64,000 bases of DNA. Origin: Flavobacteriales bacterium (GTDB lineage Bacteria > Bacteroidota > Bacteroidia > Flavobacteriales_F > PHOS-HE28). This document shows positions 1 to 8,245 of this stretch, one piece after another; within the stretch, counting starts at the first letter, position 1, and each line of letters begins with the position of its first letter. Where the stretch lies: contig JADKCV010000060.1 of the NCBI GenBank assembly GCA_016718655.1, forward strand, positions 62,001 to 126,000, given 5' to 3'. The notes beneath the pieces were generated by a model. That model saw nothing but the letters and a program-made list of their open reading frames with translations, did no database searches and was not told where the DNA came from. The position numbers were made by a program, and so were the translations under genes.

Positions 1-735
1 GCACCCCATTGTGTCACGTTCACGGACATCACCATGGGCGATGGTGACCGGGTATGGGACCTCGGTGACGGCACACAATCGGAAGGGGCCACGGTGACCC
101 ACTGTTATGAACTACCCGGTTCCTATGCCGTGCGCCTGACCATCCAATCAGGTAGTGAATGTGATGGCTCATTGGAGGTGCCTGATCTGGTCCGAGCGCT
201 CCCTGCGCCACCTGCCATGATCATCGTTTCTCCGACGGTGACCACGCTGGAGGACCCGACCTTCCAGTTCAATGGACCTGCCGGATCCGACCTGGAACTC
301 ACGTGGTCCTTCGGTGACCCTACCGATAGCACAGGGACCGGATCACCGGTGGCCTTCACTTACCCCGATGCAGGATGCTACACCGTGGGCCTGAACGTGT
401 TGACCACCGAAGGATGCTTCAATGCCTCCACCATCGAGGTCTGTGTGGAGGACGAGTTCGCGGCATACATACCCAACGCGTTCACGCCGAACGGCGATTC
501 GTACAATGACCTTTTCGGGGTCGTGACCACCGTAGGAACACCACGGGCGTTCGAGTTCGCCGTACATGATCGCTGGGGTCAGGTCCTGTTCACCACCAAT
601 GACCGATCACAGGGTTGGGATGGCCGCGTGAACGGTTCCGAAGTGTCGCCGGGTGTGTACGTATGGCGCCTTCGGATGATCGACACCAAGGGACTTACCC
701 AGGAACGGATGGGCCATGTGACCTTGGTCCGGTAG
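1..735 (+). CDS. PKD-domain protein with CHU_C (type B) T9SS sorting domain, 5' truncated
   Basis: The reading frame is open from base 1, so the N-terminus lies outside the window; 244 residues are visible. It begins inside one PKD-like domain (WDLGDGT motif), continues through a second (roughly residues 75-150, with WSFGDPT), and ends in a gliding-motility-associated C-terminal domain of about 90 residues containing IPNAFTPNGDSYNDLF, RWGQVLF and SPGVYVWRL. That domain directs large surface proteins through the type IX secretion system of Bacteroidota and usually stays attached at the cell surface. PKD domains are immunoglobulin-like spacers. The cargo activity cannot be read because the N-terminal part is missing. 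The stop is followed closely by a strong hairpin. Confidence 0.9.
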   Translation, partial: APHCVTFTDITMGDGDRVWDLGDGTQSEGATVTHCYELPGSYAVRLTIQSGSECDGSLEVPDLVRALPAPPAMIIVSPTVTTLEDPTFQFNGPAGSDLELTWSFGDPTDSTGTGSPVAFTYPDAGCYTVGLNVLTTEGCFNASTIEVCVEDEFAAYIPNAFTPNGDSYNDLFGVVTTVGTPRAFEFAVHDRWGQVLFTTNDRSQGWDGRVNGSEVSPGVYVWRLRMIDTKGLTQERMGHVTLVR

Positions 736-757
736 GACCGATCAGGCGAGAACGACA

Positions 758-785
758 GAAGCCCCGGGTCACAACCCGGGGCTTC
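758..785. terminator. Bidirectional hairpin terminator
   Basis: A perfect 12-bp stem (GAAGCCCCGGGT with its complement) encloses a 4-nt loop (CACA). It lies between two convergent genes ending at 735 (+) and 806 (-) and can serve both. No long T tract follows on either side. Confidence 0.8.
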
Positions 786-805
786 TCCATTTGTGACGAT
801 CCAGG

Positions 806-1714
806 TCACTGGATACTATCGTGCTTCCGCTTCAGGGCGTTCAACGTGGTGGTCAATTCCTCCTTCGTGGCGGTGATCTCCTGTTGGTCCGCAGCGCGAT
901 CAGGCAATTGCTCTTGATACTTGTTCACCGTTCCCTGGGCCTTGGCTTCGCTCTGCATCAGCTTGGCCACCGAGGTCTCACCTTTGGCCAGCTTTTCACG
1001 CGTCTTGGTCAGCTTTTGAAGGTCCTTTGGGTCATTGGTGAGAGCGAATTTCTTCTCCAGGCCCGCGATCTGACCGGAGATCTCCGCGTTGGCGGCCATC
1101 ACCTTGGCACGCTTGGCCTTCAGCTTTTCCAAGTTGCTGTTCGCTTTGGTTAGGTTCTGCTGGGTCTTGGCCTGGTCTCCTTGTGCCGAGGTCAATTTGT
1201 TCCCCGCCTTGTCCAGCATCTTCTGGTAGGTGTCGATCTGGGTCTGAACGACCGCTTTGTTGTACTTCACGCCCAATGAGCGCATGTAGGCTTCTTGCCG
1301 CGGATCGGCCGGAGCCGCAGTGGAGTCGGTAAGGATGAAGGCCACCGTCATACGGGTCATGTCAGCCTTCTTTTCCGTGGTGGTCGTCACCAACAGGTTC
1401 GTCGGGGTTTCGCTCACCGAGGTCAGTATCACGCCACTCGCTTTTGCAGGCCTGCTGCCCGTCACTTCCTGGCTCAAGGCCTTCATGTCGGCCTTCCAGA
1501 GGTCCATCACCCCATTGGCATCGGTCTCGAAGACGGCAATGGTGTAAGCCGGAAGTTTGTGATCCCCGTTGGTCAGGGAATCCGGCACCACGGTGATGGG
1601 GCGCTCCCACGTGGTGGCGAACCCTTCCTTGGTCCGTGCTTGAGCGTTCGTTTGGTGGAAAGGGATGGAGGCCAGCACCAAGCCGGCGATCGAAAGAGCG
1701 TACTTCATGTTCAT
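806..1714 (-). CDS. Secreted coiled-coil protein of unknown function
   Basis: 302 residues from the ATG at 1714; an upstream extension of the frame is unlikely because a -7 box (1736-1743) lies 21 nt before this start and the sequence after it is a clean Sec signal peptide (about residues 1-23, ending TNAQA). The middle (about 25-140) looks like a globular domain with many Thr and Val residues. The C-terminal half is a long, charged, Lys/Glu/Ala/Gln-rich helix typical of a coiled coil, running almost to the end. No family recognised. A periplasmic or surface structural role is inference only. Confidence 0.75.
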   Translation of the reverse strand: MNMKYALSIAGLVLASIPFHQTNAQARTKEGFATTWERPITVVPDSLTNGDHKLPAYTIAVFETDANGVMDLWKADMKALSQEVTGSRPAKASGVILTSVSETPTNLLVTTTTEKKADMTRMTVAFILTDSTAAPADPRQEAYMRSLGVKYNKAVVQTQIDTYQKMLDKAGNKLTSAQGDQAKTQQNLTKANSNLEKLKAKRAKVMAANAEISGQIAGLEKKFALTNDPKDLQKLTKTREKLAKGETSVAKLMQSEAKAQGTVNKYQEQLPDRAADQQEITATKEELTTTLNALKRKHDSIQ

Positions 1715-1735
1715 TGTCGTTGTCTGGGAACGGTA

Positions 1736-1743
1736 CGAAGGTA
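1736..1743 (-). promoter_or_regulatory. -7 box TACCTTCG of the coiled-coil gene
   Basis: Matches the Bacteroidota -7 consensus TAnnTTTG with one change (T to C), 21 nt before the ATG at 1714. No clear -33 element was seen. Confidence 0.5.
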
Positions 1744-1788
1744 GACCCATTACAGGGGCACTGTTCTGACGATCGATGGTCGACCACG

Positions 1789-2382
1789 TCACGGATGGAG
1801 GCCGTGCAGTGCCGAATACACCCGGTGCAACGGAAGGCCCATCACGGTGTAGAAACTCCCTTCGATGCGCTCCACGGTCGTGTGGCCCAACCAATCCTGG
1901 ACGCCATAGGCCCCAGCTTTGTCCAAGGGGCGGTACCGCTCCACATAATATCCGATCTCGGCCTCGGTCATGGCTCGAAAGCTCACTGCCGCCACGTCGG
2001 TGAACGATAGCATTCCGCGCATGTGCCGAAGGCAGACGCCCGTATGCACGTGATGCGTTCGGCCGGCCAACAGCCCGAGCATGCGACGCGCATCCGCTTC
2101 GTCCACCGGTTTGTTGAGGAGGACCTCACCCAGAACAACGGTCGTATCCGCCGTGATCAGCACCTGGTCGGATGCGAGATCACCGGTCCAGGCCAGGGCC
2201 TTCTTGCGGGCCAAGTGCTCTGCCACCTCTTGCACCGGCATGCCCTCAGGGGGTGTTTCATCCACCTCCACGCTGGTGATCTCCACCGGCAGGTCCAATC
2301 CTTGAAGTAGTTGGCGCCTGCGTGGGGATGCCGAGGCCAGGATCAACCGCCAAGGGTGGATGGGGGGGCGGGCAGTGTTCAT
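1789..2382 (-). CDS. maf: Maf family nucleotide pyrophosphatase
   Basis: 197 residues, the normal Maf length. The N-terminus has the signature LILASASPRRRQLL (residues about 13-26), and the catalytic-region motif TADTTVVLGE lies near residue 77. Maf proteins hydrolyse non-canonical or excess nucleoside triphosphates (dTTP/UTP or m7GTP type) to monophosphates in the cytoplasm and are linked to septum and house-cleaning roles. The gene starts 3 nt after the stop of the UbiA-like gene, so it is probably the last gene of the ccm-kdsC-ubiA run. Which substrate subclass it belongs to cannot be settled by eye. Confidence 0.93.
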   Translation of the reverse strand: MNTARPPIHPWRLILASASPRRRQLLQGLDLPVEITSVEVDETPPEGMPVQEVAEHLARKKALAWTGDLASDQVLITADTTVVLGEVLLNKPVDEADARRMLGLLAGRTHHVHTGVCLRHMRGMLSFTDVAAVSFRAMTEAEIGYYVERYRPLDKAGAYGVQDWLGHTTVERIEGSFYTVMGLPLHRVYSALHGLHP

Positions 2383-2385
2383 GGA

Positions 2386-3414
2386 TCAGGGCAGGGTACG
2401 AATGAATACGGCGAACCCGATGGCCAGGACCATGGCCAACTTCATCAATTGGCCGGCACGAACGTGCTCCGAGCGTTGTTGTGCTTGATAGGTGAAACCC
2501 GCCGATAACAGCAGCGCGCCAATGACACCGATGCCGATGTACCAGTATGAGAAAGGATCTCGTAAGAGGTACATGCGTATCGCCAGCAACCCGATGATCA
2601 ACAGTCCGATATAGGCCATGGTCATTCCACGGGCCCACTTCATTCCCCATACGATGGGCACCGTGTGGCAACCTTCCGCCTCGTCGCCCCGCACATCGGC
2701 CATGTCCTTCTGAAGTTCACGCACCAGGGTGCTCACGAATGCGAACGCCGTGTAGATGAGGATGAAGTACCAGAGTTCCCGCACTGAGGCTTCCATGAGG
2801 TATTGTTCCCCATTGGGCATGGTGATGATAGGCGGATCGGCCAACCAACGCTGAAGAGCGGGGATCTCATACAGACCCACCGTCAAGGGAACCAATGCGG
2901 TGAGCGTGGCCACGAGACCGTTGCCGATGATCAACTGTCGCTTGTAATAGGTGCTGTAGGACCATAAGGCCCCAATGGCGAACGCGGGGATCAAGGCCCA
3001 CTTGAGTTGACCCGACCGCCATGCTACGAATGTCCCTAGCACCAGTCCAATGCCGCTGAGCACCACGTGCGTGGTCATGGCCACGCGCCGCTTGACGGTG
3101 CGCCCCACGATCACCTCGCCGGGCTTATTGATCCGGTCGATCCGAGTGTCGAAGTAATCGTTGATGATGTTGCCGGCCGCGGCAATGAGCACGGTACTCA
3201 GCACCAGGAGTATGAACAGATGGATCGGGAGTTGTGGGCCGAAGCCTTCTGGAAGCACCAGTTCGCTGCGCGTGAAGCCATGGCCATCCTCGATCAACAA
3301 TTGCTCCAAGCCACGCTCGAGGTAGCCCCCCACGACCCCTTCCCGCATCACCACCATGGTCGCAGCGATGATCAACAGGTTGACCGGCCGGGAAAGGGTG
3401 ATCAGGTCCTTCAT
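2386..3414 (-). CDS. UbiA family prenyltransferase (geranylgeranylglycerol-phosphate transferase-like)
   Basis: 342 residues from the ATG at 3414 (MKDLITLSRPVN). UbiA hallmarks are both present: the first Asp-rich motif NDYFDTRID at residues 85-93 and a second, DMADVRGD, in the C-terminal half. The rest is a chain of eight or nine membrane helices. UbiA enzymes transfer a polyprenyl chain onto an aromatic or polar acceptor in the membrane. In Bacteroidota this member usually sits beside kdsC and maf and is annotated as a geranylgeranylglycerol-phosphate transferase-like enzyme; the acceptor here is not proven. In the raw frame it runs on from kdsC as one 517-codon open frame, but that fusion is produced by a frameshift in kdsC; the true start overlaps the kdsC stop region at 3417. 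Confidence 0.88.
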   Translation of the reverse strand: MKDLITLSRPVNLLIIAATMVVMREGVVGGYLERGLEQLLIEDGHGFTRSELVLPEGFGPQLPIHLFILLVLSTVLIAAAGNIINDYFDTRIDRINKPGEVIVGRTVKRRVAMTTHVVLSGIGLVLGTFVAWRSGQLKWALIPAFAIGALWSYSTYYKRQLIIGNGLVATLTALVPLTVGLYEIPALQRWLADPPIITMPNGEQYLMEASVRELWYFILIYTAFAFVSTLVRELQKDMADVRGDEAEGCHTVPIVWGMKWARGMTMAYIGLLIIGLLAIRMYLLRDPFSYWYIGIGVIGALLLSAGFTYQAQQRSEHVRAGQLMKLAMVLAIGFAVFIRTLP

Positions 3415-3416
3415 CA

Positions 3417-3939
3417 CTACCAGGTGTGTGCTCCATCCGTGAGCCACTTGCCTTGCACTTTCATGGTCTGTTCCAACAGGTCGCGCACACAACCCCATCC
3501 TCCGGCCTTGCCGCTGATGTACGCTGATGGCCTTGATCTCCTCGGCGGCGTCGGAAGGGCAGCATGGAAAGGCCACACGTTGCATCACCCGAAGGTCGGG
3601 CACATCGTCCCCCATGTATGCGGTTCGCGCAGGGTCCAGCCCTTGGGCCACGAGCTCGTCGAAACGCTCCAGCTTGTTCGAAGTAGCAAGGTGCACCTCG
3701 GTGACGCCCAGTCGGGCAAAGCTATCGGCCACCCCCTGCGAGCGACCACCACTGATGATGACGATCCGAAGGCCTTCTTTCACCGCATGTTGTACCGCAT
3801 ACGCATCACGGGTGTGGAACGTCCGTATCGGATCCGTTCCGGGATACAACAGCACCCGATTATCCGTGAACACACCATCCACATCGAAGATAAACGTGTT
3901 CAACGCCACCAGTTTCTCCTTGTAGGTCCGTTCGTTCAT
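3417..3939 (-). CDS. kdsC: KDO 8-phosphate phosphatase (KdsC-like HAD), frameshifted near its 3' end
   Basis: HAD phosphatase of about 173 residues once the frame is repaired, the usual KdsC length. The catalytic motif FDVDGVFTDN is at about residues 18-27, SGG motif II follows and GDDVPD motif III is near residue 110. It removes phosphate from KDO 8-phosphate in lipopolysaccharide core synthesis. At about 3519-3523 the frame breaks: a GTAC stands where GTGTAC would keep the frame. The other frame then reads the expected KdsC tail (YISGKAGGWGCVRDLLEQ) to a TAG at 3417, directly before the UbiA start. Either a 2-nt deletion in the genome or a sequence error. The ATG overlaps the upstream DUF2520 stop by 4 nt. 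Confidence 0.85.
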
Positions 3940-4709
3940 CGTGACTCGTGGGCGAACGCCTTCATGATCTGTTCGCTCAAGAGGGCGTATACCTTGCTCA
4001 ATTCAGGGTCCTTGGTCAACAGTTCCAAATGGTGGCCAATGGTCTCCTTGTCGCCGCGACGCGCTGGTCCGGTGAGCGTCTGATCGGGGCCGAAGGTGGC
4101 TACACGCGCGGCAGTGGATCGCCAGAGCGGAGTAAGCAGGCTGGTCGGCAGCTTCTGTTCGCGCAACAACCGCTGGCCCTCGCGTACCAACCACACCGTG
4201 AGGTTGCTCGTCAACACTGCGGCCAGGTGGACCCGTTGACGTTGCTCCAAGGGTAGTTCCAGGACCACCTCGCTCAACTTGTTGGCCACCATGAGCAGCA
4301 CCGAGCGTGCCACTTCACCATTGGCATCCACCACCATAGGCACGTCGCCCATGTCCATGGGTTGGCCATGGCTGAGACTCTGGATGGGCCAGAGAACGCC
4401 ATGATCCGGGTGATCCTTGAGGAGATCCATGCCTATGGCACCAGCGGTATGGGCGACCACCGCCCCGGTCCGAGGAAGGGCGGCGGACACCGTTCCAATA
4501 GCATCATCACTGACGGCAAGGATCACCAGGTCGGCTTTCGGCAAGGGTCTGGTCAGGTCCAACGCCTTCCGGTCCAGGAACCGGGCCAAGCGTTCCCGTG
4601 CCTCAACATCGCGTCCGGCAACACCCACCAGATCGAGACCGGAAGCCACGATGGCATGTCCCAGTTGATAAGCCATGCGGCCGGTTCCGATCAAAAGGAT
4701 GCGTGTCAT
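3936..4709 (-). CDS. Rossmann-fold / DUF2520 domain protein
   Basis: 257 residues from the ATG at 4709, which overlaps the ccmF stop (ATGA). The N-terminus is a dinucleotide-binding Rossmann fold (ILLIGTGRMAYQLG, residues 3-16), and the C-terminal half is a helical DUF2520 domain, the same plan as short 6-phosphogluconate/ketopantoate-type dehydrogenases. It is probably an NAD(P)-dependent oxidoreductase; substrate unknown. In Bacteroidota this gene commonly precedes kdsC, as here, with a 4-nt overlap at both ends, which indicates translational coupling in one transcript. Confidence 0.85.
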   Translation of the reverse strand: MTRILLIGTGRMAYQLGHAIVASGLDLVGVAGRDVEARERLARFLDRKALDLTRPLPKADLVILAVSDDAIGTVSAALPRTGAVVAHTAGAIGMDLLKDHPDHGVLWPIQSLSHGQPMDMGDVPMVVDANGEVARSVLLMVANKLSEVVLELPLEQRQRVHLAAVLTSNLTVWLVREGQRLLREQKLPTSLLTPLWRSTAARVATFGPDQTLTGPARRGDKETIGHHLELLTKDPELSKVYALLSEQIMKAFAHESR

Positions 4710-7549
4710 GCCTTGGATGTTGAGGTGCGGCGCGTACGTTGCCAGATCGCCATGCCCGTGCCCAGCGCAAGCAGCACGCAGCCGATCCATAAGATGTTGA
4801 TGCCCGGGAATACGATCGCCTTGAGCACCACGAACTCCGACTCGGCCACGTTCAATCCGAACTTGACCGTGCCCCGTTGGCCTTGTGCAGGCTCCACGAA
4901 GGTGGGTCCATCCACAGTGGCCAGTCCATACCGTACCCGGAGCGACTTGATCTCTGCCGCCTTGCCCATGACGGGCTGCCCTTCGGAATAGATCACCACG
5001 GGTCGTGCTTCGAACCAGCGGTCGCTCTGATACAGATCGCGCACCCGGATCTGCGCAGCATACACCGTGTAGCGTTCACCCAGCATGCGTTTGGTCGTAC
5101 TATCCCGCATGATGAAGACGCTGTCGATGATGGCGATCGCCGTAGGGGTGACGATCGTATCGCCCACGGTCTTGTCATAGAGCCGGTCCGGCATCCACGT
5201 ATCATCGGCGGTATCACTGGCCAACTCCAGGTCCGCGTACCGCACATGGGTGTAGAGGTCGCGTTGCCACCAGTGTTTGGTGCTGGGTTCGGGAACGTTC
5301 CCGAATCGTGGGTTCATCTGGATGAACGGAGCCAGTTCGAACTCCTGTACACCGGGACTGCTGTTGCTCCATTCATCGGCATACCACAGCGCCTTGCGCG
5401 AGAAGGTCTCCAGGGCTTCCCAGTGTGCGGGTTGGTCTGCCAGGAAATGGGTCCCAGCTTGGTGTTCGTTCCGTGCCAGGAAGAGCATGTCACCCACGCG
5501 CACGGTGTCGCCAGCGTGGTAACTGCGCGGTTCCACCGCGAAGTAGTCCATGGCGAAGTAGAGGTTGCCGCCGTCCTTGCGCTTGTCGCGGTAGTGCACG
5601 AAGTGATCACCCATACGTACCGTATCGCCTCGATACAGTAGGATGTCCTCACTGTTGCTGAAGGCCTCGTTCAAGAAACGAAGGTCCATGTTCCGCGTAT
5701 TGCGGCTCACCTCGTTCTGCCGACTGGTGCTGATCAATGCGCCCAACAAGACCAGTGCGAAACCCACGTGTGCCACGCTGGGTCCTGCGTTCTTCAGCCT
5801 GCCCTTGAGTATGCTGATGATGTATCCGACATTGGCCGTGAAGGCGAACGCCGTGGCGAAGAACAAGGCTACCAGGTCCGCCTCGGGCAAGGTGTACTCC
5901 AACGCAATGACGCCGATGATCGTGAGTACCACCGCTGCGATGAGCGCAAGAGCGATATCCTTGAAGAACTTGCGGCGGTCGCTCTCCTTCCAACGCAGGT
6001 ATTGGGTGAAGGACACCAGTAAGGCCACGATGAAGGCGAAGGGCAACTGCCACTTGTTATAGTGGGCTATGGCTTCGCCGGGTGGAGCGAACTTGTTGTT
6101 GACCAGGTCGTTGAGGAAGGACCAGCCGGTGAAGTCACCAGCTCTGTTCAAGGGCCCGACCAGCGGTTCCAAGAGCAGGTTGAACACCGGGATGCTCGTG
6201 CTGAAGGTGATCTGCACGGCGCTCAAGAGCAGGACCAACGAGCCGATGAAAAGCCAGAATTCCCGTGACCACAAGGATTCCTCAGGGTCGGATGTCGAGA
6301 AGCCTGTGCGGTAAGCAAGCACCAGGTGCCCGATGGTGAGTGCTCCGAACAGCAGGATCGCTGGCACCTGTTGCTCGAGCAACACCCCGATGAGGAGCAG
6401 TGCAAAACTGATGATCACGTAGAACTGCCGCTGGGTCCGCTGGGGCAACATCATCATCACGCTCAATGCGATGAAGAACAACAGGAAGAAGAGCAGACCG
6501 GGTAACATGCCGTCACCGGTGAAGCTGTGCACGCTGGTATCGCCCAGGACACCGCTGCGCGTGAGGAACGAGGAATACAGGACCAGGATGAATGTGATGA
6601 GCGTGAGCAGGAACGCAGTATAGAGGGAGGTCTCCTTCCGCTTGTTCACGAGCATGAGGTGCGCTGCACCCACCAACGTGAGCCAAGGCACCAACGATGC
6701 GTTCTCCACCGGATCCCAGGCCCAGAAACCACCGAAACTCAGCGCCTCATAAGCCCAAGCCCCCCCCATCAGGATGCCCGTTCCAAGCACCATCACACCA
6801 AAGAAGGTCCAAGGGAGTGCAGGTGCCATCCAAGCACTGCGTTCCCGTGTCCAAAGGCCGGCGATCGCATAAGCGAAGGGGATGAGCGTGGCCGCAAAGC
6901 CCAGGAAGAGGGTGGGTGGATGGATCACCATCCAATAGTTCTGGAGCAAAGGATTCAAGCCACGGCCATCAGCGAACTGTGGGATGGCCTGCAGGTAATT
7001 CGGCATGGCCGTCCAGGGCAGGCCGATGTTCTCCTCCAATTCACGGATCAGCAGGAACGGGCTGCTACCGATGCGCAGGTCGCCCACATGAACTCCCAAC
7101 AACATGGTGGCGAGGAAAACTTGGACGGTCGCCATAACAGCCATGACCGGTGCCTCCCACAGCGCATTGCTGCCGCGTTGCCATGTCCAAAGCAACAAGT
7201 TGCCCAGCACCATATGCCAAAAGGTCCAGAGGAGGAACGACCCTTCCTGCCCTTCCCAGAAGCAACTTGCGATGTATTCCATCGGCATCTGCAGGTTGCT
7301 GTGCTTCCACACATAGTCATACTCGAACCAATGGTTGAAGAGCATCACGAAGAGGATGGCCACCACGCCGATCACTGCGGCACTATGCACCCTGAAGGCC
7401 AAACGACCCAAGCTGGCCCAATCGTCATTCTTGCGTTGGACAGCCAGAACATACGCCACCGCGGCGAGCAGCGCCATGACGAAGGAGATCGAGGTGAGCG
7501 TGTGACCGAGGATGCCTGCCCAGGTGTGTTCTCCGATGTAGTTGGTCAT
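4706..7549 (-). CDS. ccmF: Cytochrome c maturation heme lyase CcmF/CcsA family
   Basis: 947 residues with about 15 membrane helices. The heme-handling tryptophan-rich signature GGFWAWDPVENASLVPWL is at residues 273-290, with conserved His segments HWFEYDYVW (about 72) and VIHPPTLFLG (about 208) as expected for CcmF. It ligates heme delivered by CcmE to apocytochrome c at the outer face of the inner membrane. It is longer than the roughly 650-residue proteobacterial CcmF because of a large periplasmic C-terminal region (about 620-920) before a last helix, a form seen in Bacteroidota. It follows ccmE by 69 nt. Confidence 0.95.
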   Translation of the reverse strand: MTNYIGEHTWAGILGHTLTSISFVMALLAAVAYVLAVQRKNDDWASLGRLAFRVHSAAVIGVVAILFVMLFNHWFEYDYVWKHSNLQMPMEYIASCFWEGQEGSFLLWTFWHMVLGNLLLWTWQRGSNALWEAPVMAVMATVQVFLATMLLGVHVGDLRIGSSPFLLIRELEENIGLPWTAMPNYLQAIPQFADGRGLNPLLQNYWMVIHPPTLFLGFAATLIPFAYAIAGLWTRERSAWMAPALPWTFFGVMVLGTGILMGGAWAYEALSFGGFWAWDPVENASLVPWLTLVGAAHLMLVNKRKETSLYTAFLLTLITFILVLYSSFLTRSGVLGDTSVHSFTGDGMLPGLLFFLLFFIALSVMMMLPQRTQRQFYVIISFALLLIGVLLEQQVPAILLFGALTIGHLVLAYRTGFSTSDPEESLWSREFWLFIGSLVLLLSAVQITFSTSIPVFNLLLEPLVGPLNRAGDFTGWSFLNDLVNNKFAPPGEAIAHYNKWQLPFAFIVALLVSFTQYLRWKESDRRKFFKDIALALIAAVVLTIIGVIALEYTLPEADLVALFFATAFAFTANVGYIISILKGRLKNAGPSVAHVGFALVLLGALISTSRQNEVSRNTRNMDLRFLNEAFSNSEDILLYRGDTVRMGDHFVHYRDKRKDGGNLYFAMDYFAVEPRSYHAGDTVRVGDMLFLARNEHQAGTHFLADQPAHWEALETFSRKALWYADEWSNSSPGVQEFELAPFIQMNPRFGNVPEPSTKHWWQRDLYTHVRYADLELASDTADDTWMPDRLYDKTVGDTIVTPTAIAIIDSVFIMRDSTTKRMLGERYTVYAAQIRVRDLYQSDRWFEARPVVIYSEGQPVMGKAAEIKSLRVRYGLATVDGPTFVEPAQGQRGTVKFGLNVAESEFVVLKAIVFPGINILWIGCVLLALGTGMAIWQRTRRTSTSKA

Positions 7550-7618
7550 GCGTGCGGACAGAAGGTCGGGGCCTGCAGAAAGGGATGTTGGTCGAAAGCG
7601 ATCAGTGGATCTTCGGGA

Positions 7619-8008
7619 TCAGCCCTCGATCGTGTGCTCCTCGTTGTACTTACTCGGACATTTCATCAGCATGTCCCGTGCATGGAAGTCGCCTTCAGGC
7701 GTGGCTTCGCCAATGAGCACCAATCGCTCGCTGCGCTCGAAGTCCTGGGGCTTGGCCTTCGCCAGATGCACCCGGCAGGACTTCCCGTTCAGGTCCTTCA
7801 TGGTGAAGGTGGTCAGGCTGGCATTGAGGCTTGGTTCATAGATGATCTCCTGTGAACGGTCCAGCACACCCACCACATGGTACTCCTGACCGGGATCGGC
7901 AAGGGCCTTGTCCAGGTCGGCGTAGGTGCTGCTATCATAGAGCGAACCCACCAGCGCACCGATGGCGACGGCAATGATCACGATGGCGATGATGTGGCTG
8001 CGTTTCAT
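7619..8008 (-). CDS. ccmE: Cytochrome c maturation heme chaperone CcmE, CxxxY type
   Basis: 129 residues: an N-terminal anchor helix (about 4-23), then the small OB-fold beta barrel of CcmE. It carries heme from CcmC to CcmF in the periplasm. The heme attachment site is normally a His in HxxxY; here the aligned position is Cys117 in CPSKY (117-121), i.e. the CxxxY variant known from some archaeal and deltaproteobacterial CcmE proteins. Flanked by ccmD-like and ccmF genes in the expected order, so the identity is firm despite low similarity. Confidence 0.92.
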   Translation of the reverse strand: MKRSHIIAIVIIAVAIGALVGSLYDSSTYADLDKALADPGQEYHVVGVLDRSQEIIYEPSLNASLTTFTMKDLNGKSCRVHLAKAKPQDFERSERLVLIGEATPEGDFHARDMLMKCPSKYNEEHTIEG

Positions 8009-8029
8009 GGTCCTACCCGTGTTGGTTGA

Positions 8030-8245
8030 CTAGTTGCGTTGGCGTGTTTCCATGGCGCGAAGGCGTCGGTCCATCCGCCACATCCAGATCCCTAGGCCAA
8101 GGATGATGATGGCCACCACGGCCACCACCGTATTGATCTTTCCATTGCCATGCAGGGTGTGTTCCAACCAGCTCGGGGCGGCATCCTGGGCCATGCTGTT
8201 CAAGGCCGTCAAGGTCAGGAGTGCCGTGGTAGCAAATGCTCTCAT
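8030..8245 (-). CDS. ccmD: CcmD-like small membrane protein
   Basis: 71 residues: an apparent Sec signal segment (1-20, ending MAQ), a short loop, one membrane helix (about 38-57) and a basic tail (RMDRRLRAMETRQR). CcmD is a small single-helix protein that helps release holo-CcmE from CcmC. Its ATG overlaps the ccmC stop by 4 nt and ccmE follows 21 nt later. Assignment rests on size, topology and position rather than sequence. The N-terminal signal-like segment is longer than in proteobacterial CcmD. Confidence 0.75.
   Translation of the reverse strand: MRAFATTALLTLTALNSMAQDAAPSWLEHTLHGNGKINTVVAVVAIIILGLGIWMWRMDRRLRAMETRQRN

Noticed and set aside
793..812. GTGAC-N7-GTCAC palindrome as another Crp site
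   Set aside because: The GTGA and TCAC halves are 9 bp apart, not 6, and the site overlaps the end of a gene between convergent stops, with no promoter position.
2386..3939. A natural KdsC-UbiA fusion protein
   Set aside because: The other frame continues the exact KdsC tail to a stop 3 nt before a good UbiA ATG, so the fusion is a frameshift artefact.
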